In this document: in pieces, positions 63,984-64,000 of the stretch
Layout of the letters: every line of letters starts with the position of its first letter
Position numbering within the stretch: the stretch's first letter is position 1
Assembly (NCBI RefSeq): GCF_050433505.1
Contig: NZ_JBNPXC010000001.1
Location: forward strand, 992,001 to 1,056,000
Length of the DNA: 64,000 nucleotides
Direction of reading: 5' to 3'
DNA from: Methanobacterium_D oryzae
GTDB lineage: Archaea; Methanobacteriota; Methanobacteria; Methanobacteriales; Methanobacteriaceae
Notes under the pieces: model-generated
The model's input: the letters and a program-made list of their open reading frames with translations, nothing else
What the model was told of the DNA's origin: nothing
The model's database searches: none
Made by a program: the position numbers and the translations under genes

Positions 63984-64000
63984 TACTACTATAATCCACA

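Overview
This AT-rich window looks like chromosome from a methanogenic archaeon of the order Methanobacteriales, most likely a Methanobacterium-type species. The evidence is gene content: CoM/CoB fumarate reductase subunit TfrB, F420 reductase NpdG, 2-phosphoglycerate kinase (cyclic 2,3-diphosphoglycerate), a methyl-viologen-type [NiFe] hydrogenase, archaeal histone, RFC small and large subunits, archaeal HMG-CoA reductase, FilR1-type regulators and archaeal ribosomal proteins L7Ae, S28e and L24e. Many ribosome binding sites read GGTGAT or GGAGG, and TTG and GTG starts are common. I see no rRNA, tRNA, CRISPR array, insertion sequence or intein.

Layout. 1-8.4 kb: the end of a GIY-YIG protein, a HExxH protein, a DUF2238-like membrane protein, then a forward run tfrB - SpoU-type methyltransferase - DUF1512 - dcd - glyS. 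8.4-11.7 kb (minus): a 50-aa protein, a UbiA prenyltransferase and two tandem FilR1-like regulators. 11.9-13.5 kb: a TatD hydrolase and cupin-type phosphoglucose isomerase. 13.5-18.8 kb (minus): DUF1611 - SepF - DUF2226 - MinD - MinD2 - PfkB, a cell-division/positioning cluster, with a roadblock protein divergent from it at 19.0 kb. 19.5-25.1 kb: 2-phosphoglycerate kinase, ZPR1 protein, a histone-fold-like protein with C-terminal helix, nadC, RNase Z, MscS channel and sortase. 25.8-29.0 kb: an operon of 2[4Fe-4S] ferredoxin, V4R-like protein and hydrogenase small and large subunits. 29.1-35.7 kb: roadblock protein, rfcS, rfcL, a Cys-rich microprotein, lipoprotein, degenerate PP-loop protein and FwdC-like beta-helix protein. 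35.7-41.6 kb: DUF368 and DedA carriers, membrane proteins, HtpX-like protease, YwbE, signal-peptidase-like protein and aroD. 41.9-48.8 kb: conserved unknown, sucD, hmgA, CCC1-like protein, TatD hydrolase, zinc-finger protein, aroE and RNA-free RNase P. 48.9-59.6 kb: hisS-hisI, PIN-ATPase, TIM-barrel isomerase, hemerythrin protein, npdG, hxlB, endA-trpS-spoIIM and thrC. 59.6-64 kb: histone, L7Ae-S28e-L24e-ndk, and infB.

The most unusual parts are: the SepF/DUF2226/double-MinD cluster, in which the second MinD has Arg in place of the P-loop Lys; the ferredoxin/V4R/hydrogenase operon without an adjacent MvhD; a second, diverged histone-fold candidate with a long C-terminal helix; three 30-bp-spaced palindromes in front of the canonical histone gene; arrays of short perfect hairpins in several intergenic regions (densest between ndk and infB); and two genes followed by a degenerate second copy of their own 3' end.

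Limits: all functions come from reading motifs and remembered family features. No database search or folding was run. Start codons were chosen from ribosome binding sites where these were visible.
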